From contig QXCR01000028.1 in assembly GCA_004380135.1 (NCBI GenBank), positions 172,871-236,870 of the forward strand: a DNA stretch of 64,000 nt, given 5' to 3'. The stretch's first letter is position 1, and each line of letters opens with the position of its first letter. The translations under genes and the position numbers were made by a program. Source of the DNA: Stemphylium vesicarium. Its lineage: Eukaryota; Ascomycota; Dothideomycetes; Pleosporales; Pleosporaceae. Below are positions 22,000 to 32,503 of the stretch, piece after piece. The notes beneath the pieces were generated by a model. It was given only the letters and a program-made list of their open reading frames with translations, had not been told where the DNA came from and ran no database searches.

Positions 22000-22608
22000 A
22001 TGTCCACCGAAGCCGACCAGCAGAAACCGACCGATGCGAACCAGCAGTCAGAGAACACTTCCGAAGAACCCAAGACCTACCGCCAAATCGCCGCAGACCA
22101 TATCGATACCCTGAACGAAATCAACCACCAAATCCCCAAACTACTCAGATACTTCGCGACTGCCTTATCCCAGCTCACCAACGACCCAATCCCCTTCCAG
22201 CATGACGCCATGCAGTGCGAGCCCGGTACTCTCGAAGCGCGTAAAGAAGCCTTCCGAATTAATGCGCTTTTCTGTGGAACATCATGCGAGCTCATTAGGC
22301 AGGAGCTGGTGAAGCAAATCAACGCACTCGAGCGGTACAAGGTCATACCCAAGAGCCACCCCAAGTTCGCCGTTACACAGAGACAGGCACAAAAGGGCAA
22401 GGACGAAGAAAGTGAGATAGTAGATCCGGAGAAGGACGTCAAGAACGGAGGCTACGGCGAGTTCGACGTAGGCGTGCTGAATGCGAGGGCGAACTCCGGT
22501 CAGGTTGGGGCAGAGGACGTCCTGGATCGGGCCAAGGCGATACTCGAGGAGTTGCAAAAGCGGACAGAGGGAACTTCAAATGAGGATGAGATGGTCATAG
22601 ATGGGTGA
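22000..22608 (+). CDS. MED11: Probable Mediator complex subunit 11
   Basis: Single-exon 202-aa protein. The ATG at 22000 is preceded by CACC, a good start context. Residues about 25-110 give an amphipathic helical region (IDTLNEINHQIPKLLRYFAT, LSQLTN, then a conserved EAFR, SCELIRQELVKQINALERY) matching the Mediator head subunit Med11, which pairs with Med22 in a four-helix bundle and contacts TFIIH. The C-terminal part is hydrophilic with acidic and Lys-rich stretches and ends in a short helix (VLDRAKAILEELQKR). The assignment rests on helix pattern and length rather than a sharp motif. Its head-to-head placement with TAF5 is consistent with a transcription role. Another small helical nuclear protein remains possible. 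Confidence 0.6.
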   Translation: MSTEADQQKPTDANQQSENTSEEPKTYRQIAADHIDTLNEINHQIPKLLRYFATALSQLTNDPIPFQHDAMQCEPGTLEARKEAFRINALFCGTSCELIRQELVKQINALERYKVIPKSHPKFAVTQRQAQKGKDEESEIVDPEKDVKNGGYGEFDVGVLNARANSGQVGAEDVLDRAKAILEELQKRTEGTSNEDEMVIDG

Positions 22609-22958
22609 GACTGGCGGATGTACATGAGATGCGCCATCTCAGAGCAAACATCCGGACACACGAGCCTATGCGACAGCAACTCACATAATACTGGAGAGAG
22701 GTGTGAGTGGAAGCGCAAATGACACGCCAGTCGAAGTTGTTCAGCCCATGCCACAAGAGCCATCTGGACTTCGAACTATGCGACGCTGGAGCTCGACTTT
22801 GATGTGTCGTAACCAGCCTCAGGTCTGCATGTATCACACGCCGGCCACAAGTAGCAAAAAGCCTCAATGTTCCCGCATTGAAAGGGAAGATTCCCGCCAG
22901 TGATCGAGGGATCAAGCTCGAATCTAGGAGCAGTATACTTTTTGTCTCTGAATTTAAA
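22609..22958. other. Short convergent intergenic interval
   Basis: 350 bp of 3' flanking sequence between convergent genes. Nothing else recognised. Confidence 0.6.
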
Positions 22959-23924
22959 TCAAGACGACAAAGCCTTCTTCATTACACCAATATCGTCTGG
23001 CGTGGTCCGGCAACAGCCCCCGATCAACCCAGCACCAGCGTCCCTCCATTCTTTTGTCTTTACAGCCAGCGTCGATCCCTCAGTCCGCTTACCCTCCCAC
23101 TCCCTTGCCTTTGCATTCCACTGCTCCCCGGAGTTCGGGTACACGACCATAGTCCCCCTCTTCATCAGCGGTTTCAACACCTTGAGCGCATCGAGTGCAA
23201 CATCGTCTGGAACACAGTTGAATCCTAACGAAACAACCTGCTCTTCGTCTTTGAACAGCGCAGCCATCTCCGACAAGGGCGTGCCGTCACTGATGCAGCT
23301 GCTATCTCGCAGCGTGAAGCTGAACCAGGCTTCTGACGAGGGGAACTCGGTGCGTAAGAGCTCGATGAGAGCCTCCGTCTCGGCTTTTGACGGTATCGTC
23401 TCGCAGGCTAGCACATCGACGCCAGCGTCTACGAGTGCTTGAATTCGACCGCGGTGGAAATTCTTCATGTTTTCTCTTGACACGATGTAGTCGCCTCGGT
23501 ATTCTGAGCCATCTGCAAGGAAAGCGCCATATGGTCCTACACTCCCTGCAATGAACAGCTGATCGTGATTCGCACCTGATTCCCCAACATATTGCTCTTT
23601 CGCTTCTTTGGCAAGTTCCACACTCTTCTTTACGATATTCTTGGCCCCCGCTTCACTCAGCGCCAGATGCTTAACAAGGCCGGCGACGGAAGCCTGGTAC
23701 GATGCAGTGATGGCGACGTTTGCGCCTGCACGGTAATAATCCAGATGTGTTTGCTTGATGAGCGAAGCGTTCTTGAGGAGGATGTCGGCGGACCACAGTG
23801 CGCCGCTAATATCTGCGCCTAATGTTTCTAGGTAGGTAGCCAACGCACCGTCCAGTATTATTGGCGTTCCATTGGCAATGTGCGATGAAAGCTTGTTGGG
23901 TTGTGGCGATGTCGACGTAGCCAT
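22959..23924 (-). CDS. Homocysteine S-methyltransferase (Mht1/Sam4 type)
   Basis: Predicted 321-aa cytosolic enzyme, single exon. It transfers a methyl group from S-methylmethionine (or S-adenosylmethionine) to homocysteine, giving methionine. The start at 23924 (MATSTSPQPN) was preferred to an ATG 48 bp upstream. The protein opens with the barrel signature ILDGALATYLETLGADI. Zinc-binding cysteines are visible as GFNCVP (Cys237) and GGCCRT (Cys304 and Cys305). Other family blocks are ITASYQAS, IAGSVGPYGAFLADGSEYRG and LACETIP. The length matches the family. It is expected to be active. It is transcribed toward the probable MED11 gene. Confidence 0.92.
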   Translation of the reverse strand: MATSTSPQPNKLSSHIANGTPIILDGALATYLETLGADISGALWSADILLKNASLIKQTHLDYYRAGANVAITASYQASVAGLVKHLALSEAGAKNIVKKSVELAKEAKEQYVGESGANHDQLFIAGSVGPYGAFLADGSEYRGDYIVSRENMKNFHRGRIQALVDAGVDVLACETIPSKAETEALIELLRTEFPSSEAWFSFTLRDSSCISDGTPLSEMAALFKDEEQVVSLGFNCVPDDVALDALKVLKPLMKRGTMVVYPNSGEQWNAKAREWEGKRTEGSTLAVKTKEWRDAGAGLIGGCCRTTPDDIGVMKKALSS

Positions 23925-25389
23925 TTTGTTCTGTATCGAGCACGGACGTGGAGATAACGGTATTTTTAACACCTTTGTAAAAGCAAGGGTTGTGTTGTGA
24001 AGATTGGGTGTTGAACAAACTTCAATTGCGACATCACGTAGTCCGATCCCCGGAGTGGGTGAGGCGGGGTCTGATTGGTTGCGCCAGGGTCACTTCACTA
24101 GTAGCGTTGTTCCTTCGAGAAAGCTCGCCAATCTTTCTCTTAACGGCAATTCCATCTACTTTGAAAGATCCCGATCGACTCAACGCTCGCTGTTATACTA
24201 CGGGGTATTGCAGGTACTCTTAAAATTTATGTAGGACATGTCTTCACATTTGATCCTCCCTACCGTGAAAGGGGCGACTCTTCGCCGGTACACTACTTGA
24301 AATGAGCTTGATGGCCACGCTTACGTCTATGTCTGATGTACCTCCCTATCTACCTGGGAAGAGTCAGGTCCATGACAGCCTCCACAGCCTTCCAGCGGCA
24401 CTACTGTTTCCGGACACAATTAGAGTTTAGCCAGGAAGCGATCTCCATCCGCGAAACCTTAAATTTAGTATGCAGGGCAGACCCACGTTTTCGTTCTCAC
24501 TAGAACATAGCAATTGGATACCGTTCTTCATCATGTCCATGAACCTTTGTCGGCGGCAATCTTCGCTCCCGCTCTGAACTGCAAGCCATCAGTTCCTCGC
24601 CGGCCAAGCCCTTGGATCGGAGCCGATGACAGTAATCACCACACGTGCCGTGGCCACCCAAGAAGGCCTTAGACGGATCATCGCTCCGGAAAACGCATCG
24701 GGTTCGTGGGTTCTCCATGTTCTCCTTGTTTCTGCCAGATGCGGATGACTGTGGCTTGTGGCAGTATCCATGTTCACTAACGTACCGTTTCAAACAATCG
24801 CGCTTGACCTACAATGGTTCTCAAGAACTTGCTGATCGCTCGACCTACCACAGGTCTCACTCCCCAAAGTGCGCAGCTTCCGAGGACTCAACAAACGCGT
24901 CAGGTAGAGGGAGGCAAGATGTCGGAGATAGTTCGCAGCCCGTTGGGCACGCCATGCTCCACGTGAGTACTACAGTGTTAGCGGCACAGTTACGAACTAA
25001 CGTCAGGGCAACTGCCTAGCTCAAGCACTGCCGATTAAGCCCGAATGCTGAGGTGAGTGGCGTGCCTAGTGGGATACCGCAATGAGGTTGGCAGCTCAAT
25101 TGCCCGGAGCTTGTAACAGACTAACGAAGCCTTGATTCTGGGTGGCTAGGTTTTTGACGTCTGCCGTCTGCCGATAAACGTGGGCCGCGTGGTACTGCGG
25201 TAGTATAAGCCCCCTGGTCTGATCCTGGTTTCATATGGGAATCAGCTTTACCCTGTTTGAAGACCAAGTGTCGCTTAATACCCTTTCTCCTTCCTCTTTT
25301 GCGCGCAGAGCGTACGGATCCAGCCTGTTTTCGATCATACTTAGCCGAGACAGTCCTGGGGAACAACCTCCTTGTATGCCGGCTTCAAT
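23925..25389. other. Intergenic interval
   Basis: About 1.45 kb between divergent genes with no supported gene. Overlapping open stretches near 24500-24793 and 25121-25680 show no domain. The right part is the promoter of the CFEM receptor. Confidence 0.45.
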
Positions 25390-27247
25390 ATGAGGTTCTC
25401 CTCGGTACTGCCATTCCTCGTCTTTGCGACGTTGTCCTATGCGCAGGGTCAGAATGGGACTGAAGTACTCGCTTCCGCAGTAGAAAACCTGCCTCCATGC
25501 GCGGTATGTCGATCGAGCCCGCATACCAAAATTTCCAGGACTGATCCATGTATAGCTCAAATGCACATTAACGATTGTCGCGTCGTCAACATGCGAGCTC
25601 ACAGACATTGAATGCATAAAAGGAAATGAGAAGCTTTTGGACGACTTGAGTAAATGTGTCAAGTCTAGCTGCAAGCCCAAAGAAGCATTAAGTAAGTTCT
25701 GTTACGGGCAACCTCGTGTGATGTACTCCATTAACCCCAATCGTAGCTGCAAAGCGGTTCCTTTCAGAGTTGATGGACGCGCCTGTCCGCGACAAGACGA
25801 AACTAGGAACATTGACAACATTAATCGTTGGAGGTGTCGCTGTGCTATCTTACATACTACGTGTAGTTGCACGCCTGCCGTTTTTTGGCGGAAACTGGGG
25901 CTACGATGATTGGGTTATGACTGCAGCTATTGTAAGTATCACCGCTATAACCCTTACATGTTGTTGTGTTTCCAAACTTACTCTCCATTCGCAGATACTC
26001 GTCATCCCACTCACCATATGCGCATATCTTCGTAAGTCTCATCGCTCACAACGACTACCATTCTGTCTAACAAAAGCTCTTAGTGAACCGACTTGGTATG
26101 GGAACGGACATGTGGCTAGTCTCATTCGAAAACATTACAAAGATTCTTGAGGTACGTAGACGAGATTAAGCCCCCGCTCAGAGTCTGGACTAACAAACAT
26201 GTGATTACAGATCTTCTACTACACTGAACTCCTCTACCTGACATCGATCGCCTTGACCAAGATAGCAGTCCTGCTCTTCTACCTCCGCATTTTCCCCCAC
26301 CAAGGCCTCCGACGCGGCATCAAGATCACGATTGTGTTTTGTATACTGTACATTATCGCATTTGTCACGGCAACTGCGCTGCAATGCATTCCGATACGTA
26401 TCGCCTGGGAGCATTGGGACGGCGAGCATCACGGAAAATGCATCAACCTGAACGCCGATGCCTGGGCATCAGCAGCTGTCAACATCATTCTCGACCTAGT
26501 CGTGATCGTGCTACCCATGCGCGAGCTGAGCAAGCTAGCCATGAGTCGGCGTCGCAAGTTCGGCGTCATGCTCATGTTCCTCGGCGGAGGCTTGTAAGTT
26601 CACACCTCGCACTACACCCACCTCTTCACCTTCTAACAGCATACCACAGTGTAACCATCGTCAGCATCCTCCGCCTAAAATACATGATCCAATTCGCGCA
26701 AACCGACAACGTAACATGGGACTATCTACCCATCGGATACTGGTCCGCAGTCGAAGCCCACGTCGGTGTCGTAATCGCCTGCCTACCCGCAATGCGCCAG
26801 CTCCAACGCTCGATCCGTGAACGAATCTGGCCCAAGCCAAAGACCGCCAATAGCAACTACTATGAAGAAAACTCGCGAGACAGCAGCAAGAGGAACGGAA
26901 GCAAGGGTATGGGATCCCGTTATTGGCTATCCAAGGCCGATCGATCTCAACTGAGCACACTGGGCCGGAGCAAAGTCGACAAGGAGGACTTTGTCAGACT
27001 AGACGAGTATGAAATGGGTGCCCGTGGTGTGGGTGCCAAGAACGCAGTCATCGCAGTGGGAGACCCCGCGCAGAATGGCTCGGATGGCAGTTTGGATCGC
27101 TCGTTCAAGTCGAATGAGGATGTGCAGCCGTTGGCTGCTGCCACAGCCCCGGTAATCGGGTCGCCGGTGGTTGGATCGCCTTTTGGAAGGGGCATTATGG
27201 GCCAGTCGGAGTATACATGCACTGTCAACCGAGGGACTGGAAGTTGA
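25390..27247 (+). CDS. CFEM-domain, Pth11-like seven-TM receptor
   Basis: Predicted 506-aa plasma-membrane protein. Seven exons: 25390-25503, 25556-25691, 25747-25931, 25995-26031, 26084-26151, 26211-26593 and 26650-27247. Residues 1-19 form a signal peptide (ATG at 25390). An extracellular CFEM domain follows (NLPPCA, LKCTLTI, STCELTDIEC, LSKCVKSSC). The usual CxC pair of CFEM is reduced here (IECIKG), so one canonical cysteine is missing. Next come seven hydrophobic segments with GYDDWVMTAA, KIAVLLFYLRIFP, LDLVVIVLPMRELSKL and a long loop before YWSAVEAHVGVVIACLPAM, the Pth11-like/rhodopsin-type fungal architecture. The cytosolic tail (about 160 aa) is basic then Gly/Ser-rich. Such receptors sense host surface cues. 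It ends 227 bp from the end of the convergent secreted-protein gene. Confidence 0.85.
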
Positions 27248-27473
27248 TGAATGTTGGGGAAGTGGGTGGGGATTTAATGCAGTTATGCCTATTGTAATAT
27301 ACGTATTTTCAGCGCATGAATCAAAGGCGCATATATTCGGCACTATCATTTATGATGAGTAATTTCTTCCTTCATGTGGATGGTACATGGACTCGTTGTC
27401 CTTTCCATTCGCCACCTCAGTGCCCTTGATTCCGGAACCAAAAAATGCATCTTATGGTAGGCGCAGTAAGCAT

Positions 27474-28118
27474 CTACCCAACGCATTTTACGATGCATGT
27501 CGCGTAACCAGCCGTAGAAGCTCCTATACAGCCGGTGAGGGTGAGAGCAGCAGCGGGGGTTAAGAGACCAGCAGATCCAACCTCAGCACCCAAGGCAAAG
27601 CCGCTGCACAAGGCAACAGCAGACGCCCAAGCAACAGAGCAAATACCCGCACAAATGTTGCATTGTGTCCGAGTTCCCGAGTTGCACTGTAGCAGCTTAC
27701 GACGATTCGAAGAATCACGGTTCGCTTTGGCTTTTGCAACCACGCTTTGGACCTGAGCCCTCGCAGCAGCACTGTCGGATCCAATCTCGCGTTTGGTGAT
27801 AGTTCTATCCGAGGTCGTCTCCGCAGCTGGATCGAAGAATTCGTTGACAATGGACTTGATCTCCAGGAGAAATTCGAGTTTAATGTCGCCGGTCCAGGTG
27901 AGATGGTCGTCGGAGTCGTCGGTTCCAGGAACATGGGTCCAGATTCCGACATCGAGATCGGCAGTGACGTTGGTCTTGTACATCTCGTTGAGCGTGCTCA
28001 CGGATACTCCAAGTGCGGACGCCAATGCTAAAGAATCTTTGGAATCGGTGGCCGAAACTTGCGTAGGGGCGAACGTGCCAAAGAAGGCGAGAGTGGAGAG
28101 GACAGCTTGGAAGCGCAT
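27474..28118 (-). CDS. Kex2-processed Cys-rich secreted protein, unknown family
   Basis: Single-exon 214-aa preproprotein. Residues 1-23 form a signal peptide. A pro-region follows with one N-glycosylation sequon (Asn50) and few cysteines. Dibasic sites typical for Kex2 cleavage lie at Lys109-Arg110 (ITKR) and Arg139-Arg140 (SNRR). The C-terminal 74 residues hold all eight cysteines (145, 153, 156, 160, 171, 197, 208, 212) around a hydrophobic Ala/Gly/Leu core (about 161-206). This would release a compact, disulphide-rich and unusually apolar peptide. No named family is recognised; it is not a hydrophobin, because it has no CC doublets. A CTATAAAAG box lies about 130 bp upstream of the ATG. 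An effector, antimicrobial or signalling role are all possible. Confidence 0.8.
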   Translation of the reverse strand: MRFQAVLSTLAFFGTFAPTQVSATDSKDSLALASALGVSVSTLNEMYKTNVTADLDVGIWTHVPGTDDSDDHLTWTGDIKLEFLLEIKSIVNEFFDPAAETTSDRTITKREIGSDSAAARAQVQSVVAKAKANRDSSNRRKLLQCNSGTRTQCNICAGICSVAWASAVALCSGFALGAEVGSAGLLTPAAALTLTGCIGASTAGYATCIVKCVG

Positions 28119-28245
28119 TTTGTTGACGAAGATGCTCTTGAAAGTAGTGTTCTGAAATGATTCAGTATTTTTCGTGAGAAAAGGTGGGTTTGATGGGAGG
28201 TGTTGCTGTTGGGGGATTGTGAGGCTTGAGAGTGGACATCGCAGG

Positions 28246-28254
28246 CTTTTATAG
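28246..28254 (-). promoter_or_regulatory. TATA box of the Cys-rich secreted protein gene
   Basis: Reverse-strand CTATAAAAG, 128 bp before the ATG at 28118. It is a near-consensus TATA element and fits an inducible secreted-protein gene. Confidence 0.6.
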
Positions 28255-28548
28255 ACGGTAAGGAGGCAGCTTCATGTCGGCCATTCTGCTTCCAACTCAG
28301 CCCGTAAGTCATCCATAGACGCCGAGACTCGGTGTATCTTTTTCAAAGGGAATAGCGGGTGGGAGTATGCGGAAGACTAGACATGATACGAGTGATACGA
28401 GGAAGCTTCTAAGGTCTAGCAGTGATCCACCTAAACAAGGTCTGTTACTGTAAGATGATGAAGAAACCATAGACTGCCATTGCTAACTACATGATTTTTG
28501 CGTAGCGAATGTGTAATTATGTGTTAAAGTGGCTGTGAACGTTTCATA

Positions 28549-28568
28549 GTACCTAGGTACCTAGGTAC
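28549..28568. repeat. 20-bp perfect palindrome of CCTAGGTA units
   Basis: GTACCTAGGTACCTAGGTAC equals its own reverse complement. A related CTACCTAGGTAG palindrome lies near 30034-30045. Such CCTAGGTA strings are common in intergenic DNA of these fungi. Confidence 0.8.
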
Positions 28569-29035
28569 GCTGATGTTGATAAAGCTTCCCATCTAGCACT
28601 TCTAGACGACAGAACAGCGCCATCTACCTATCTTGCTGTGACAAGGATTTACGCGTTGGCCAGATATATCAGAGCAGTATGCAATGGGCTGAAAGGCGTG
28701 GATGAAATACGAGAAAATCCGCGGCCTCCACTAAGCACAAGCCCTCTGACAATGACTCGTCCAGTTCGCCGAAAAGAGTTAGTGTACTTTGGGGAAGGCA
28801 GCAATCAAGTGTATTGATGTTGTTAATCGCAGTGTTTACTTCTCTTAAAGCGATCCAGTCGCTTCCATAAATGATGCAGGGTCTGCCGGCGTTGAGTACT
28901 CGCTCAGATTCCAGGTGGTTATGAATTACCAAGAACACAGCAATAGACACCATACTTTCCTGCTAAGATCTGAGGCATCCTCAAATGCAAATACATCTCA
29001 AAGATATGACTACCTATGTAAGCAAGGATATCGAG

Positions 29036-29270
29036 CTGCGCGAGAAATAGGGCCGCGCAAAAGAAATAGGACCGCATAAGGATACGACAATCTACCGCGC
29101 GAAGCTAGACTTCGCAAGAGATGCTAGATTCTAAGAGTACTGAATCGTGCAGAAGTATTAAACCAGGTAAGAAGTAGAACGGTATAAGAAATTGAGACCG
29201 AGTATGGGTGCTAAATCGCGCAGGTGATACGACCGTGCCAGAGTGCTAGACTGAGTAAGAGATAGCACTG
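29036..29270. repeat. Degenerate tandem repeat, unit about 18 nt
   Basis: Successive purine-rich units resemble CTAGACYGnnnAAGAGATG, for example CTAGACTTCGCAAGAGATG, CTAGATTCTAAGAGTACTG and CTAGACTGAGTAAGAGATAG. Several diverged copies lie between them. The period and copy number are approximate. Confidence 0.5.
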
Positions 29271-29418
29271 CCTAAAACTACACAAGTGCATATAGGTTTC
29301 GGTCCATGCAAATATGCCGTCTCTTCCACGGATATGTTTCCAATTGACGCTTAGAAACATGGGAGGGACTAGGTCCTTGAATGAAGATAAGGCAACGGTC
29401 AGGGTAATAAGAAATGCC

Positions 29419-29426
29419 TATATAAG
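29419..29426 (+). promoter_or_regulatory. TATA box of the 105-aa secreted protein gene
   Basis: TATATAAG about 170 bp before the ATG at 29595. The spacing allows a 5' UTR of roughly 140 nt. Confidence 0.5.
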
Positions 29427-29594
29427 CTTGCAGTTTTTCCTCCATTAGAGTTATCATCCTCACACAAATCTCCAACCATCGCCTCCTCCAAGCTTCAATC
29501 AACTGATCACTTACTTAACGAGTCATCTCAAACACCTCCCAGTGAGTACCTTTCCGGTCACATCGCACCAAATGGTTACTGATATAATGTAGAC

Positions 29595-29912
29595 ATGCAA
29601 CTTATCGCCCTTGTCGCTGCGGCCCTTACGCTCGCAATGCCTGCTATTGCGACTCCTCTCAGTGGATCTTCCGCGCTCGCACCCAGAGCAGGCGTAAACT
29701 ACCTTCTTACTTGCGATACTGCTGCCTGGTCCCCGACCGCGTCGGATGCCGGCGGCGCAGCATTTTTTACCTTGGTTTGCGTCAAAAGTCTCAAGTGTGA
29801 ACACTCGATTGCTCCCACCATTTCCGCAAACGAGTACATCGGAAGCTGCGTCAACTGTCCCGCGGGCATCTCCGCCGACGCATTTGGTGATTGCCTTACT
29901 ACTCCAGAGTAG
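29595..29912 (+). CDS. Small secreted Cys-containing protein (105 aa)
   Basis: Single-exon 105-aa protein. Residues 1-19 form a signal peptide (MQLIALVAAALTLAMPAIA). A short propeptide-like stretch ends at Arg31 (LAPR). The mature part has six cysteines, at 40, 62, 68, 85, 88 and 100, giving up to three disulphides; CVNC is the only close pair. The remainder is rich in Ala, Ser and Thr. No named family is recognised. Size, signal peptide and an even cysteine count make it an effector candidate. A TATATAAG box lies upstream. Confidence 0.75.
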   Translation: MQLIALVAAALTLAMPAIATPLSGSSALAPRAGVNYLLTCDTAAWSPTASDAGGAAFFTLVCVKSLKCEHSIAPTISANEYIGSCVNCPAGISADAFGDCLTTPE

Positions 29913-30939
29913 CTGTGCATCTGCAAAGAGAAAGCCGGAAGACAGGGGGGAATTAGTACCAAATACAAAACTACTTTATAATTACCTCTGTGCAAACCTG
30001 TGAGAAAAACTTTAGATCTAGACTGCTATGTACCTACCTAGGTAGGCAGTAAAAAGGAGAAGAGGTTTTGGATAGAGTGAGCTGTCTCTCAATTAGGGCC
30101 TTACCCTATACAGCATAGGGATTATAATTACGCGTCTGACTCGAAGGCCGCGAGGCCGACAAGTGACGGTTGCTGTATTGCAACTCTGTTAAGGTTGGTG
30201 GTGGGAAGTTGCTATTAAGCCATATCGAGAGAAGCGGTACCCCACCAAAGCGCCAGCCGCCGAGAACCCACACATAGCACGGACTACGGTACGCATTGTG
30301 CGGACGATCACGTGTTTACATCTTTTACGGACTTCTGTAGACACCTAGTAGAGGTTGTGCCTGTTGGAATTTCTCAGTCTCTAATACCCATAACGCTACA
30401 CTATCCAATACGCTTACGTAGGTTAGGTAAAATAGGACTGTAATAGACGCAGCAGCAGCAGTAGTAGTAATAGTAGTAGTAGTATTAGTAGTAGTAGTAG
30501 TAGTAGTAGGGATAATCCGTGGGCACCAGCATTGACCTGCGTTGCTGCTTGCGGGTCCTTGCCGTGCGCATAATCTGTCCGCTGGACCCGGCTTCGGCCG
30601 CGTGGAGTCTTGCAGCATATGTGCCTCACCCGCACATCGGCCCGTACCATCTGGAGCCCTAGGCTTCCGAAGTCAAAGCGTCGAACGTGCAATCCTGCCT
30701 TGATGCCTTGTAGATTACCAGAGTGCCGAGACTTCCGGGGAAAGGCCCGAAATGCGGGGCCATAGCACACGCGGTTAGGAACACGACTTTACGGGTGGTT
30801 TTGCACGACGCGTCGCGCTTTCCCGGCGGAGAGGACGCTGCGATTTTGTCTGCCTTCTCGCGCGTCTTCTAGCTTGCCGCATTTGTAGCACGGTCTTGCC
30901 TGAGTACCCACTGGTAGCAGCCGGTAATCAACCGGGAAG
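29913..30939. other. Intergenic interval with microsatellite
   Basis: Contains a trinucleotide repeat and a GC-richer right half without a recognisable gene. Reverse-strand frames at 30423-30770 and 30789-31037 show no domain, and one consists partly of translated microsatellite. Confidence 0.45.
30449..30509. repeat. (CAG/TAG)n microsatellite
   Basis: About 20 trinucleotide units: four CAG units, then GTA/TAG units with occasional ATT/ATA interruptions. It looks like CAG repeats drifting to TAG. Confidence 0.85.
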
Positions 30940-32179
30940 ATGACCCAATTCGATCCGCCTTCCGGCCTCGTCTTTGCGGAGAGATCAGCACCTGTTCGCT
31001 CGATGGTGCCGGTATGGACGACTACTTCCAGAGGCAAACGGGCTGATCCTTCACGGTCACTACAGCCGCGATGTAATAGTCTGCAGGAAATGGCACTTCA
31101 GGCTTGTGTCTGGAATGTAGACAATATGGAGCCGGAGGCGCTGAGATGGCTTGGGTGGCCGTACGCGAGTCGGATTCATGATCGTCTTAAAGCAACGTGG
31201 GTTGAGAGTTGCAGTGCTGCGATCAATAGTGCCGTTGCTGACGCAAGTATAGCGATACACTCACCTTTCAAACTTGGAGCCTTTTCAGAAAAGCGTATCC
31301 AGAAGATATCGGCCATGTTGGCTTCCGGGTCCAGGAACCGGACTCTGAGTCGCGACAATATCCCTCTGTGGTGGATCGATTGTCTAGACTCGATGTCGGC
31401 ATGCTGACTTTCCTTCATATTCAAACTTCGGATCTTTCGATTGACCATCTCATTGCGCTTACTAAGATTGATACTCTCGCTGTTCTTGCATTAGAGAGAA
31501 TAGATTACCGTTACGAAAGTCCACCAGTGAACTCGCTCGTCGAGACGATACGGGTCTGGGGGCGCAGCATCAACGAAAGCGGCAGTCTTAAGCAGTTGAA
31601 GGTCTTCTTGTTAAGAGGATATGGTATCTTCAATTGGCCCAATCCCATTCTTCAAAACACTATACTCAGAAGCATGTCCTCATGTCCAGCCCTACGTCTC
31701 GTGGGAACTACTGGCTTCCCGAACGACGCCCCACCTGAAGATTGGCGCAACTTTTCCACTATCAGGTAATTGCGGGTGCCGTGTGTTGATGGCGATTTAT
31801 TGACTTTGAGCAAAGTAGCTTGAGGCCCGATGAGAAAACCCCGGAGACACTATGGGCAAACACTTCAACCACCGCGGATGTTAAGATGCGACAACTACGC
31901 GACCTTGCGCTGGGACTTCACCCAAGAGAGCCGACGAACGGAGACACTTACCCGTCTATTGCCATGTCTTACTCAGAGTATGAGCACGGATTTAGATTAG
32001 GAGGGCGAGAAAATCACCCTGAATGGTTCTTCCGGGAGTTTGAAGACGAACACGAAAGCACGACGAAGCGTCCTCAGGGTGTCAGCCTCCAGGACGCAAG
32101 AAAAGACCATGACAAGAGGCGGAAGATCCGGGATAATAGGAAGGTCGGTGTAGATTCACTCCTAGGCAGCTTCATGTGA
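30940..32179 (+). CDS. Conserved fungal hypothetical protein (376 aa)
   Basis: Three exons, 30940-31196, 31253-31765 and 31819-32179, restore one 376-codon frame. The first junction gives LKATDTLTFQTWSLFRKAYP, and the second joins FSTIS to LRPDEKTPETLW. The start is uncertain: ATG 30940, 31003 or 31090 are all in frame. The N-terminus (LQEMALQACVWNVDNMEPEA, LRWLGWPYASRIHDRL) has the pattern of a group of uncharacterised fungal proteins in which a short helical domain precedes leucine-rich stretches. Leu-rich segments follow (LTFLHIQTSDLSIDHLIALT, LKQLKVFLLRGYGIF), then a charged C-terminus with KDHDKRRKIRDNRK, possibly a nuclear localisation signal. No catalytic motif is seen. The function is unknown to me. 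Confidence 0.65.
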
Positions 32180-32503
32180 TCCAGAAAATCACGCGGAGAC
32201 ATCTAGTCACCTGGGCACATATACAAACCGTCGCTCCCAAGACCGCATCGGGAAGACGACCAATCACCGCCTGTCTTCTCACACTTCACGATCTATAGCA
32301 TATGTACCTTTACTTGGCCTCGATAACATGTTCATCAATACATTCCTGCAATCCTCATATACTATTTAGAACTCCCACATCGACCTCAAACTCACCATTG
32401 AACTTCCCCTGGCCACGCTGAATACAATCCCTCAGCATCGAACCTCCGCATCTATTCGCTGCTCGATAGCACCTCTTCGTCTGGATCGGCATCATATACA
32501 CGA
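32180..32503. other. Short intergenic interval
   Basis: 324 bp between tandem genes. It is pyrimidine-rich toward the RING gene start. Nothing else recognised. Confidence 0.6.

Larger units (their letters stand above)
28119..29594. other. Intergenic, promoter regions and degenerate repeats
   Basis: Divergent promoter space between two secreted-protein genes. It holds a 20-bp palindrome at 28549-28568 and a degenerate tandem array at about 29036-29270 (both listed). No gene is supported. Confidence 0.5.

Noticed and set aside
27474..28118. Hydrophobin
   Set aside because: It has eight cysteines but none of the CC doublets that define hydrophobins.
30423..30770. Reverse-strand frame with Leu/Thr runs
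   Set aside because: Part of it is translated trinucleotide repeat; no conserved motif.
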